A program made the translations under genes and the position numbers. A stretch of 64,000 nucleotides of DNA from Anaerolineales bacterium UBA5797 (lineage in GTDB: Bacteria > Chloroflexota > Anaerolineae > Anaerolineales > Villigracilaceae), in contig DIDP01000078.1 in assembly GCA_002418205.1 (NCBI GenBank), positions 61,280 to 125,279 on the forward strand, read 5' to 3'. Of the stretch, positions 1-7,833 are shown piece after piece (position 1 is the first letter of the stretch; the number at the start of each line of letters is the position of its first letter). Below the pieces are notes generated by a model that searched no databases, was not told the origin of the DNA, and was given only the letters and a program-made list of their open reading frames with translations.

Positions 1-137
1 ACCTCGTGCGCCATCATTCGAATTACGACCTTGCCAAATTCACCGCCTATACAAAAGATAAGACCCCCGAAGAAACCTGCGATGAAATCCTGAACTGGGT
101 CAGGAGCAATGGCTGGACATACGAGCCGCGGGAATGA
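1..137 (+). CDS. 3' end of an unidentified CDS (partial)
   Basis: An open frame enters from the left edge and ends at TGA 135-137. It gives 44 residues ending in WTYEPRE. The fragment is hydrophilic and mixed-charge, with a helical-looking stretch (TPEETCDEILNWVRSNGW) typical of the last helix of a small globular enzyme. No signature motif lies in the visible part, so I assign no function. The next gene starts 36 bp later on the same strand. Confidence 0.6.
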   Translation, partial: LVRHHSNYDLAKFTAYTKDKTPEETCDEILNWVRSNGWTYEPRE

Positions 138-173
138 ATCAACGATGCGCATGCTATACTAATATCATCACAA

Positions 174-1211
174 ATGACCGATCTGAACATTCATCTGACC
201 AACCCCATCGATCCTGCCCGCCTGGAACAACTGCGGGAAGTGGCGGGGAAGGGTCCGGTGCTGATCCTTACGCACGATAATCCCGACCCCGATGCGCTCG
301 CATCCGGCAAGGCATTGGCAACTCTGTTCAGGGAAACCTGGGGGATTTCCAGCCGCCTCGTCTATAGCGGATTGGTCGCGCGTGCCGAAAATCATGCCAT
401 GCTCAACCGCCTGACCCCCGAATGGGAATCCGGTGAGACCCTGCCCGACCTGGGGCAATTTTCAGCCGTCGCCCAGGTGGATACGCAGCCGGGAGCCGGC
501 AACAACCGGTTGAACACCATCCAGCCTGCGCACATCGTGATCGATCACCACCATCCCATCCGTGAGACCATCGATGCCGTTCCGTATGCGGATGTGCGCA
601 CGGACATCGGGTCGACGGTGACGATGCTGTATCAATACCTGGATACCGCGGGCTTGCAGCCCGACCCTCTTTTGGCAACAGCCATGTTCTACGGCCTCAA
701 AACGGACACGCGCGGTCTGTCGCGCGGCACTTCGGCTGCGGATGAAGTCGCCTTTGTGAGTCTCCTCCATCGCCTCGACCAGCGCGAACTCTCCAAAGTG
801 GAACTGGCGAGTCTCAGTCGTGAATACTTCCGCGCGTTCAGCCGCGGGTTGCATGCGACCCGGGTTTACGGTCAGGCGGTGGTTTCCCGCCTGGGCATGA
901 TGGAGCAACCCGATTTCGCCGCGGAGATGGCGGACAATCTCATCCGCTTGCACGGCATTCAAGCCGCGTTATGTCTGGGGCAACATGGGAAAACCCTGCA
1001 CATCTCCCTGCGCACCGAGCCGATGGGGCAGGATGCCGGGCTGATCATCCAGGAACTGGTTGTCCCGCCGGGGAAGGCTGGCGGACATGGCACAATGGCG
1101 GGCGGTCAGATCCCGCTTGCAGGGCAGGAAATAGAAAGATTAATCGCCAGTATCGAACGGCGCTTTTTGGACACCATGGGGGAGACCGGTGAAGGCGTCG
1201 AACTTTTATAG
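174..1211 (+). CDS. DHH family phosphoesterase (NrnA/RecJ-like)
   Basis: 345-residue DHH/DHHA1 phosphoesterase, probably degrading short oligonucleotides or pAp (NrnA-like) or a cyclic-dinucleotide product. Visible metal-binding motifs are THDNPDPDA (residues 33-41), an aspartate in QVDTQPG (about 103) and the name-giving DHHH (124-127). A C-terminal GGHGTMAGG near residue 300 matches the DHHA1 substrate loop. Length fits stand-alone NrnA-type proteins of 310-350 residues. It converges with the downstream peptidase gene, with only 2 bp between the two stops. The family is clear; the exact substrate cannot be told from sequence. Confidence 0.88.
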   Translation: MTDLNIHLTNPIDPARLEQLREVAGKGPVLILTHDNPDPDALASGKALATLFRETWGISSRLVYSGLVARAENHAMLNRLTPEWESGETLPDLGQFSAVAQVDTQPGAGNNRLNTIQPAHIVIDHHHPIRETIDAVPYADVRTDIGSTVTMLYQYLDTAGLQPDPLLATAMFYGLKTDTRGLSRGTSAADEVAFVSLLHRLDQRELSKVELASLSREYFRAFSRGLHATRVYGQAVVSRLGMMEQPDFAAEMADNLIRLHGIQAALCLGQHGKTLHISLRTEPMGQDAGLIIQELVVPPGKAGGHGTMAGGQIPLAGQEIERLIASIERRFLDTMGETGEGVELL

Positions 1212-1213
1212 AT

Positions 1214-2983
1214 CTATAGACCAGCCTTTTTCAACAACCCATCCATCGCCTTGATCGTGATCTGATGATGCCGGTCACGGACGCGCTCGAACAGCGGACG
1301 CGCCAGCTCCCTCGACCAATCCGTATCGATCATGGTGCGCATGATGGGCAGGACGTATAACATGCGTCCCACCGTCCCCATGAACTTTTCGATGCGCGGC
1401 ATGGCTTCCTGATATCCGCTTCTGATGCAGATCACATAGAAGGGCGAAAAGAACGCGCCATCGTTGGCTTTTTCCAGATCAAGGATCTCTTCGAAATATC
1501 TGCAATCCTCGACCGGAATATTCCTCGGCAGGGCGTTCAGGAAGGACATGACCTGATAACGATGCCAGCCCGCCACCAGCGTCTTCGTGGGACGATTGCC
1601 CTGCCCGTATTCCTTCAACACCTTTTCGACCTCATCGAAGAGGCGGGAGTGCGGTCGGTTCTTCCTTTCGGGCAAGCCCGGTTCATAGACCCACTGGTGT
1701 ACATTCACCTTCTCGAAAACCTCCGGAAGTTCCGATTTCAGGAAATCTAGGAACGTTTCCGTGGTGATGGATTGGAACTGGAATCGTTTCATATACTTTT
1801 GGATGAAGGCATCGAAGCGTACGCGCCCCACTGCATGTTCGCATTCCATCAGGAAGAAACAGCCTTTGTAATATGCCACGATCGTGGTGAACGCATCCGC
1901 GTCCTTTTCCTCGGCTGGAAGTTTCAGACAGGTCTGCGGCGAATCCATGCCGAGGCGTTCCTTCATGAGTTTGGTGAGGTTTCGCTCATTGTAGGCATCG
2001 TGCAGGTCATGCGAATCCTTCCCCTCGAGCACTTCGGTGATGCGCGACTCCGCATAGGTCGTCCAGCCTTCGTTCAGCCAGAAATCCCGCCACATCGCAT
2101 TGGTGATCAGGTTCCCGGTCCAGGCGTGAGCGAGTTCGTGCGTGATGAGCGAGACCTGTCCGCGCGTCCCCAAAATGGATGTGGGGGTCAGGAATGTCAA
2201 CCGTGGATTTTCCATCCCGCCATACGGGAACGACGGCGGCAGCACGAGCAGGTCATAACGTCCCCACATGTAGGGTCCCAACAGCTTCTCGGCTTCGTGC
2301 ATCTTGGTCTCGTTCTCGGCAAACTCCCATGCCGCGGCTTCGATGGTCTCCGGTTCGGCATAGATCCCGGTACGCGGACCAAACTCACGGAAGGCGAGAT
2401 TCGCAACGCCGATGGCGAACAAATAGGATGGGATCGGCTGCGGCATCTGAAAGAAGAACATCCCGCTTCCTTCCGGACCTTGTACTTGTTCCGCCGCCAT
2501 GACCGCTCTCAACCCCTCGGGCGCTTCGACGTCTGCCGAATATGTGAACCGCACTGACGGCGTATCCTGGCATGGAAAGACACTGCGCGCGTGGATCGAC
2601 TGGCACTGACTGAACAAAAACGGATGTTTCCCACCCGCCGTCTGCTCCGCAGCGATCCACTGCAACGCCCGCGCTTCGGGCGAGGTGCGGAAAGTGAGCG
2701 TGAATGTGTCTGTGCCGTTCAGGTCCTTGAGATGCAACCGTTGCCCCAGAACTTCATCCTCCTCATCGAGTTCCCATGCCAGTGCGTGACCATCTGCCTC
2801 CGCTTCTTTGAGTTCGATCTTGTACGTATCCAGGAAGAACGAGCCGTTGAGCGGCTCGTCCAAATGATAGGTTGCTTCAATATCCAGAACTCGTTCAGCG
2901 AAATCAACCTTGATGTGAAAATCAATATGTCGAATCCTTCCCTGAGAGAGGTCTGCGTAGGTGGTTGGGTCTTTGGTTGTCAT
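1214..2983 (-). CDS. M1 family zinc aminopeptidase, LTA4-hydrolase type
   Basis: Zinc metallopeptidase removing N-terminal residues from peptides. With the chosen start it has 589 residues. It carries the M1 exopeptidase motif GGMEN (about 255-259) and the zinc site HELAH-X18-E (H282, H286, E305). The surrounding TPTSILG and HAWTGNLITNAMWRDFWLNEGW resemble leukotriene-A4-hydrolase/aminopeptidase B relatives, as does the helical C-terminal part. The frame stays open 45 codons further upstream into the end of the homoserine dehydrogenase gene. I chose ATG 2981-2983 because GGAG lies about 8 nt before it and the protein then begins at the conserved beta-sandwich. No signal peptide is seen, so it is probably cytoplasmic. 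Confidence 0.9.
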   Translation of the reverse strand: MTTKDPTTYADLSQGRIRHIDFHIKVDFAERVLDIEATYHLDEPLNGSFFLDTYKIELKEAEADGHALAWELDEEDEVLGQRLHLKDLNGTDTFTLTFRTSPEARALQWIAAEQTAGGKHPFLFSQCQSIHARSVFPCQDTPSVRFTYSADVEAPEGLRAVMAAEQVQGPEGSGMFFFQMPQPIPSYLFAIGVANLAFREFGPRTGIYAEPETIEAAAWEFAENETKMHEAEKLLGPYMWGRYDLLVLPPSFPYGGMENPRLTFLTPTSILGTRGQVSLITHELAHAWTGNLITNAMWRDFWLNEGWTTYAESRITEVLEGKDSHDLHDAYNERNLTKLMKERLGMDSPQTCLKLPAEEKDADAFTTIVAYYKGCFFLMECEHAVGRVRFDAFIQKYMKRFQFQSITTETFLDFLKSELPEVFEKVNVHQWVYEPGLPERKNRPHSRLFDEVEKVLKEYGQGNRPTKTLVAGWHRYQVMSFLNALPRNIPVEDCRYFEEILDLEKANDGAFFSPFYVICIRSGYQEAMPRIEKFMGTVGRMLYVLPIMRTMIDTDWSRELARPLFERVRDRHHQITIKAMDGLLKKAGL

Positions 2984-3104
2984 TGAGGTCTCCATGATGA
3001 TACCGTTGCGAGTCTTCGAGAAGCAATTTCCCGAGGAGATCGCTTCGGGCTGTGGTTTCGATATGTGCTTCGCACTACTCAACCACCCGTCCTCGCAACG
3101 ACAT

Positions 3105-4148
3105 CTATTTAACTGCATTCACAAAATCGGCGAACAGACCATACGCCGTTTCAACGGGTCCGCCCTGCATGCCTTCGCGTTCGGTGACCGTGATCGAATA
3201 ATCGGGCAATACGTCCGTGCGGAATGTCACGCCCGAGGACGAATTTGTGATGCCATACAAGGGCGAGGACGAGTCGACCAGTTCGGGCGCGACGCTCGCT
3301 TGAACTGTATCACCGACCTTCTCTGCTGAACAGACCAGTTTGTAGCGTTTGCCTTCCGCTTTTGCCTTTGCGATCATTTCATTTGTGATGCCGCGAATGC
3401 CGGTGGGATTGACCTGCTCTGGAGTTATGGGCTGCGAAGCGTCCATCAATACCGTGACCAACGCCGCGACCTTGATCGCCGCGTCCCAGCCGTCCACGTC
3501 CGCGGAGGGATCGGTCTCGGCGATGCCGATGGACTGGCAGTATTTCACCGCCTCCTCGAAGGTTTCGCCGTTCTCCATGCGCGAGAGGATCAGGTTGGTC
3601 GTGGCGTTGAGGATTCCTTTGAAGGACTGTAGTTCCGCCAATGGAAACGTTTCCCGAAAGACCGAGAATACCGGCGCGCCGCCCAGCACAGTGGATTCGA
3701 ATAAAAACTTTTTTCCCTTTGATTTCGCGAGTTGGGTCAATTCTCGGTTCCCGTGCACGACCGTCCCTTTGTTGGCGGTGATGACGTGCTGTCCCGCCTC
3801 CAGCGCGGCGCGGACGTGGTCGATGGCAGGCTGGCCGGTGTGATGGTTCACCGGGGAGTTCTCAAACATGACGTGGGCATTGGAGTTGCGAATGACCTCC
3901 AGGGAGTTTTGCACCCTGGAGGAGGAAAGAGGCAGGATGGATTGCCTGCTTTCCGCCAGTTCAAGCGCCTCGGCGGCATCGATGCCGCCCGGGTTCACGG
4001 CATATCCATGACTTCCGGTCGCGATCCCAGTAATCGAGTATGTGAAACCGTATTGGGATTTGAGCAGTCCGCGTTTGCGTTCGAGCAACCGGACCAATGC
4101 GCGGGCAACGTTGCCAAAACCGATAAAGCACAGGTTGTAGTGGGGCAT
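3105..4148 (-). CDS. hom: Homoserine dehydrogenase
   Basis: 347-residue NAD(P)-dependent oxidoreductase converting aspartate semialdehyde to homoserine, the branch point to threonine and methionine. The N-terminal Rossmann motif is GFGNVAR (10-16). The central catalytic domain holds ANKGTVV and the conserved ESTVLGGAPVFS and DPSADVDGWDAA segments. There is no C-terminal ACT domain, so the usual threonine feedback module of long Hom proteins is missing, as in other short Hom enzymes. A clear AGGAG lies before the ATG. The gene runs in the same direction as the upstream SCO1664-like gene, separated by a perfect palindrome. Confidence 0.93.
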   Translation of the reverse strand: MPHYNLCFIGFGNVARALVRLLERKRGLLKSQYGFTYSITGIATGSHGYAVNPGGIDAAEALELAESRQSILPLSSSRVQNSLEVIRNSNAHVMFENSPVNHHTGQPAIDHVRAALEAGQHVITANKGTVVHGNRELTQLAKSKGKKFLFESTVLGGAPVFSVFRETFPLAELQSFKGILNATTNLILSRMENGETFEEAVKYCQSIGIAETDPSADVDGWDAAIKVAALVTVLMDASQPITPEQVNPTGIRGITNEMIAKAKAEGKRYKLVCSAEKVGDTVQASVAPELVDSSSPLYGITNSSSGVTFRTDVLPDYSITVTEREGMQGGPVETAYGLFADFVNAVK

Positions 4149-4168
4149 GATTTCTCCTGAAATAATTC

Positions 4169-4196
4169 GCAGGGAACGTCAGCTGACGTTCCCTGC
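4169..4196. terminator. 28-bp perfect palindrome between SCO1664-like gene and hom
   Basis: GCAGGGAACGTCAG followed directly by its reverse complement. As RNA it would fold into a strong hairpin with a tight loop. It sits between the stop at 4206 and the hom start at 4148. No U-tract follows on the minus strand, so it may be a processing or partial-termination hairpin, or a protein-binding palindrome. Confidence 0.55.
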
Positions 4197-4205
4197 GGTG
4201 ATGAT

Positions 4206-4907
4206 TTATAAAGGCGGCCAGGGGATGGCGCGGCGGTCGCGCGGCTGGCGGGGAAAGACTCCGCGCTTGCGTATGGATTCTGCACGGGACTGTAGGGCGA
4301 GTATCTCGTCCGGGCTGAGATATGGCTCAAGGTCGGCGAGCAGGCTCGAGCTTGGGGAAAGACGCGCAAGCAGGTCATCCGGAATTTTTTGCCCGCCAAA
4401 ATCCCAAAGCACGGTGCGGAGCTTATCCTCCTCGTGGAAACAGATCCCGTGATCGATGGCGTAGAGTTTGCGCGTGTCGTTCTCGAAGAAAACGTGACCG
4501 CCTTTGCGGTCAGCGTTGTTGACGAGCAGGTCGAAGATGGCGACGGGTTTGAGGAGCAGTTTGTCTTCGGGTGAAAAGTTGAAGTAATGATAGTTGGGGT
4601 CGTGCTCGATGAATTGCTGGAGCGAGCCTGCGCCGTAGGGACCTTCCTCGCGCAGTGTGGTGAACGGGACGATGTGAAAGCCCAGCGCCTCGCTGACGAG
4701 GTACGCGGCGACCTCGCGCAAAGCAAGTGTGCTCTCTTCAAAGTCCCATAAGGGTTGTTCGCCGCGCGTGGGTTTATACACGGCGGGATAGGTTTGGTCT
4801 TCATATGCGACTTCGACGAGAAAGGTGTAGTTCGAGCCGAGCGTGAATTGCCCCTTGATCTCAAGGTCGCCGTGCTGGAACGCGTTTTGCAGGGGAGGGG
4901 TCACCAT
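4206..4907 (-). CDS. SCO1664-family conserved protein (PI3/4-kinase-like fold)
   Basis: 233 residues resembling the conserved family that includes Streptomyces SCO1664 (as I recall, TIGR03843). Visible pieces are the N-terminal KGQFTLGSNYTFLVEV, AVYKPTRGEQPLWDF with a likely nucleotide-contacting lysine, and LLVNNADRKGGHVF plus AIDHGICFHEE, which look like kinase-type catalytic (NxDRKGGH) and metal-binding (IDHG) loops. The biochemical function is unknown. It overlaps the TPR gene by 7 bp and lies two genes from a DUF3090 gene; the same pair is co-located in Actinobacteria. I infer a small-molecule or protein kinase-like role, without proof. Confidence 0.8.
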   Translation of the reverse strand: MVTPPLQNAFQHGDLEIKGQFTLGSNYTFLVEVAYEDQTYPAVYKPTRGEQPLWDFEESTLALREVAAYLVSEALGFHIVPFTTLREEGPYGAGSLQQFIEHDPNYHYFNFSPEDKLLLKPVAIFDLLVNNADRKGGHVFFENDTRKLYAIDHGICFHEEDKLRTVLWDFGGQKIPDDLLARLSPSSSLLADLEPYLSPDEILALQSRAESIRKRGVFPRQPRDRRAIPWPPL

Positions 4908-5392
4908 GTTTCGTCGAGTTTGTCGGAATAAAAGCGGATCGCGCGTTGATAACGGAGGATGCCCTCGTCTTTGGATGTGTCGGCGAGGCTGTTGAGAAGC
5001 AGTTCCATCGCTTTGGTGTATTCGCCCAGATTGTATTGGGTCATGGCGAGGAATGCCTTGTACTCATGATGGCCTGGGAAAATCTCCAGTGCGTGTTCAA
5101 AGGTCTCTTTCGCTTTTTGATATTCGCCGATGCAGCGATATGTGCTTCCCATGCCGAGCAATGCACCCTGCAGGTCTTCGCCGCTTAACCCCATTTCCAC
5201 AGCCTTTTCATAAAATGGAATGGCTTCACGTTCCAGACCGAGCAGGTCATGGATCCACGCACATTGATAATTTACCTGTGGGTCGCCCGGGAATTCGCCA
5301 TGCAAGGAAAGAAGCAGGGCACGGGCCTCTTCGTGTTTATTTGATTCGCGTAACTGGATGGCAGAGGAGAGTTTTTGTTGCAGGTTCGTCAT
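4901..5392 (-). CDS. Tetratricopeptide repeat protein
   Basis: 163 residues made almost entirely of TPR-like helix pairs. Examples are the stretches beginning NYQCAWIHDLLGLEREAIPFYEKA, ALLGMGSTYRCIGEYQKAKETF and FLAMTQYNLGEYTKAMELLL, giving about three to four repeats. Such proteins act as protein-binding scaffolds. There is no signal peptide or membrane segment. It overlaps the start of the SCO1664-like gene and is translated just before it, so the two proteins may work together. The specific partner is unknown. Confidence 0.82.
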   Translation of the reverse strand: MTNLQQKLSSAIQLRESNKHEEARALLLSLHGEFPGDPQVNYQCAWIHDLLGLEREAIPFYEKAVEMGLSGEDLQGALLGMGSTYRCIGEYQKAKETFEHALEIFPGHHEYKAFLAMTQYNLGEYTKAMELLLNSLADTSKDEGILRYQRAIRFYSDKLDETW

Positions 5393-5470
5393 GCGGATGG
5401 ATCAACCGGGAATGATAAATACCGTGGCTCACGTCTCCCGATGCTTTTCAGGAGTGGCTCCGGGATTGGG

Positions 5471-5998
5471 CTAATGCATGTGCCCGTTCTTCTTGGGGCA
5501 GAAATGTCCTTCAGGTTCCTCAGGCTGTCCGCACTGCGGACAGATCGGGCGCCCGCGGGAGACGACCTCCACACCCCAGCGCGCCAGTTGACGCACCTGC
5601 GTGCGCGAAGCCCAAAAGCGGATCACCGCCGCGCTTTCCGGGTCGTCCTCCTCGGTCAATATTTCCTTGACGAACAGCACAACCTTGTCGCGTTCCTTGT
5701 CATAACCGAGACCGATCTCGCCGACGCGGAAGAGCGGGTCCACGGGCGGATTGATGCGCATTACTTCCTCCACATAATCGCCGGAGGCTTCAGACAGATC
5801 CGGGTTCTGTTCATCGATCTGTGCCAGGAACTGTTCCACGCCGATGGCGAGGGAATGCAGTTGTGCCTTCTCGATGATCACCGTGATGGTGCGCTGTTCC
5901 TGGAATGCCTGGATGTAGAACACCCGCTGTCCGGGGTTTCCGATGGCATCCGCGGTGAGGTGGTCGCATGGGTCAACGTCGATTTCAAAACGGGGCAT
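5471..5998 (-). CDS. DUF3090 family protein
   Basis: 175-residue member of the DUF3090 family (SCO1663-like; as I recall, TIGR03847). The family N-terminus MPRFEIDVDPCDHLTADA is followed by GQRVFYIQA and a C-terminal zinc-ribbon-like CPQCGQPEEPEGHFCP. The frame is open 15 codons further upstream. I chose ATG 5996-5998 because AAAGGT precedes it and the family begins here. In Actinobacteria this family travels with the SCO1664 family and a phosphomutase-like protein, and that partnership is retained here with a TPR protein in between. Function unknown. Confidence 0.85.
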   Translation of the reverse strand: MPRFEIDVDPCDHLTADAIGNPGQRVFYIQAFQEQRTITVIIEKAQLHSLAIGVEQFLAQIDEQNPDLSEASGDYVEEVMRINPPVDPLFRVGEIGLGYDKERDKVVLFVKEILTEEDDPESAAVIRFWASRTQVRQLARWGVEVVSRGRPICPQCGQPEEPEGHFCPKKNGHMH

Positions 5999-6062
5999 GA
6001 GATACCTTTGTTGAGGCGAGTATACCAGTAAAGTATAATGCAATCATCTTCGCCAAAGTATC

Positions 6063-6095
6063 AGACTTCGGAAGTCTCAAAGACTTCCGAAGTCT
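6063..6095. repeat. 15-bp inverted repeat with CAA loop, upstream of the mutase gene
   Basis: Arms AGACTTCGGAAGTCT (6063-6077) and its exact complement (6081-6095) are separated by CAA. Each arm is itself nearly palindromic. It lies between the divergent DUF3090 and acyl-CoA mutase genes, ending 14 bp before the ATG. The same design, arms around CAA, recurs at 7799-7829 behind the mutase gene. Confidence 0.75.
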
Positions 6096-6109
6096 CTTAG
6101 GAGTGTGCC

Positions 6110-7789
6110 ATGTACGATAAAAAACAGCTGGACGAATTAAAAAAATCGCTGGAGCAATGGGAGGAGACCTCGTTGAGCAAAGCGCTGAATTCCCTGCCCG
6201 AACGCATGGACGAGTTCATCACGACCTCCTCCGAACCGGTGGACCGACTCTACACGCCGCTCGATGTGGCAGATAACGACTACGCCTCCACGCTTGGACT
6301 TCCGGGCGAATACCCGTTTACACGCGGAGTCCACCCGACGCTTCACCGCTCCAAACTGTGGACGATGCGCATGTTCGCCGGTTTCGGCACCGCGGAAGAG
6401 ACGAACCAACGCTTCAAATACTTACTGGAACAGGGACAAACTGGCTTATCGATAGCGTTCGACCTCGCCACGTTGATGGGCTACGACACCGACCAGCCCG
6501 AGGCATTGGGTGAATTTGGCAAATGCGGCGTGGCGGTTTCATCTCTAAAGGATATGGAAATCCTGCTCGATGGCATCCCGTTGGACAAAGTGTCCACGAG
6601 CATGACGATCAATTCGCCCGCCGCGATCATCTGGGCGATGTACATCGCTGCCGCGGAAAACAAGGGCGTGCGCCCCGATCAACTGCGCGGCACGATCCAG
6701 AACGACATCCTCAAGGAGTTCATTGCGCAGAAGGAATTCATCTTCCCGCCGGAACCTTCCATGCGGCTGGTCGTCGATACGATGGAGTTCGGCTCGCAGA
6801 AGGTCCCGCAGTGGAACACCATTTCGATCAGCGGATACCACATCCGCGAGGCAGGCTCCACAGCCGCGCAGGAGCTGGCGTTCACGCTCGGTGATGGGCT
6901 GGAATATGTGAGATGGGGCATCGCCCGCGGCATGGACGTGGACGAGTTTGCGCCGCGCCTGTCATTCTTCTTCAACGCACACAACGACTTCTTCGAAGAG
7001 ATCGCCAAATACCGCGCCGCGCGTCGCATTTGGGCGCGTGAGATGCGGGAAACGTTTGGGGCGAAGAACCCGCGCTCGTGGTTGTGCCGCTTCCATACAC
7101 AAACGGCGGGAGTCAGCCTTACCGCGCAGCAGCCGGAGAACAATGTTGTCAGAGTTGCCATTCAAGCGCTGGCGGCTGTCCTTGGCGGGACGCAATCCTT
7201 GCACACAAACTCCCTCGATGAGGCGTTGGCGCTCCCCTCCGAACATGCCGTGACCATTGCTCTGCGCACCCAGCAGATCATTGCGGAAGAATCCGGGGTG
7301 GCGAACACGGTCGATCCGCTCGGAGGCAGTTTCTTCGTCGAGGCAATGACCGACCGCATCGAAGCGCAGGCATATGACTACTTCCGACGCGTCGAGGAAT
7401 TGGGCGGCGTCATCCCCGCCATCGAAAAGGGATTCTTCCAGAGCGAAATCTCCGACGCGGCGTACCGCTATCAGCGTGAGATCGATCAGGGCATCCGCAA
7501 GATCGTCGGCGTGAACGCCTACGCAGAAAAGAAGCCGCTGAGTATCCCGATCCTCGAGATGGATCCAAAAGGGTATGAAAGACAGGTGAAGCGCCTTGAG
7601 GAGTTGAAGGGAACGCGCGATAACGGACGTGTCGGCCAGGCGCTGGACCGTCTGCGCATCGCCCTTGAAGGGACCGAGAACACGATGCCGCATATCATGG
7701 AGGCTGTCCATGCGTACGCGACGCTGGGCGAGATCGTGCAGGTGATGAAGGAAGTCTTCGGCGTGTACGAAGAGCCGACGATGATATAA
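6110..7789 (+). CDS. Acyl-CoA mutase large subunit, isobutyryl-CoA-mutase-like
   Basis: 559-residue substrate-binding TIM-barrel subunit of an adenosylcobalamin-dependent acyl-CoA mutase (methylmalonyl-/isobutyryl-CoA mutase family). The barrel motifs YPFTRGVHPT, AGFGTAEETN and GTIQNDILKEF are present. The C-terminal cobalamin-binding domain (DxHxxG) is absent, so a separate small subunit is required. Residues 89 and 207 align with those that discriminate substrates in the family. Here they are Phe89 (RMFAGF) and Gln207 (IAQKEF), the isobutyryl-CoA mutase pattern, instead of the Tyr/Arg pair of methylmalonyl-CoA mutase. AGGAG precedes the ATG by 7 nt. Annotation as plain methylmalonyl-CoA mutase would probably be wrong. 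Confidence 0.88.
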   Translation: MYDKKQLDELKKSLEQWEETSLSKALNSLPERMDEFITTSSEPVDRLYTPLDVADNDYASTLGLPGEYPFTRGVHPTLHRSKLWTMRMFAGFGTAEETNQRFKYLLEQGQTGLSIAFDLATLMGYDTDQPEALGEFGKCGVAVSSLKDMEILLDGIPLDKVSTSMTINSPAAIIWAMYIAAAENKGVRPDQLRGTIQNDILKEFIAQKEFIFPPEPSMRLVVDTMEFGSQKVPQWNTISISGYHIREAGSTAAQELAFTLGDGLEYVRWGIARGMDVDEFAPRLSFFFNAHNDFFEEIAKYRAARRIWAREMRETFGAKNPRSWLCRFHTQTAGVSLTAQQPENNVVRVAIQALAAVLGGTQSLHTNSLDEALALPSEHAVTIALRTQQIIAEESGVANTVDPLGGSFFVEAMTDRIEAQAYDYFRRVEELGGVIPAIEKGFFQSEISDAAYRYQREIDQGIRKIVGVNAYAEKKPLSIPILEMDPKGYERQVKRLEELKGTRDNGRVGQALDRLRIALEGTENTMPHIMEAVHAYATLGEIVQVMKEVFGVYEEPTMI

Positions 7790-7798
7790 AGAGGCTCA

Positions 7799-7829
7799 GA
7801 CCTCCGAGATTTCAAAAATCTCGGAGGTC
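7799..7829. terminator. Bidirectional hairpin between the mutase gene and asnA
   Basis: Perfect 14-bp arms, GACCTCCGAGATTT and its complement, enclose CAA. The hairpin lies between the convergent stops at 7789 and 7834 and is followed by a short T-rich stretch. It most likely ends transcription from both sides. It shares its architecture with the hairpin at 6063-6095. Confidence 0.75.
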
Positions 7830-7833
7830 ATTC

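Noticed and set aside
1772..2557. 261-codon plus-strand frame opposite the M1 peptidase gene
   Set aside because: Antisense shadow of a gene with intact catalytic motifs; no recognisable family.
6000..6109. Cobalamin riboswitch before the B12-dependent mutase gene
   Set aside because: The gap is about 110 bp and contains only the 15-bp inverted repeat. No B12-box-like sequence or multi-stem fold is visible.
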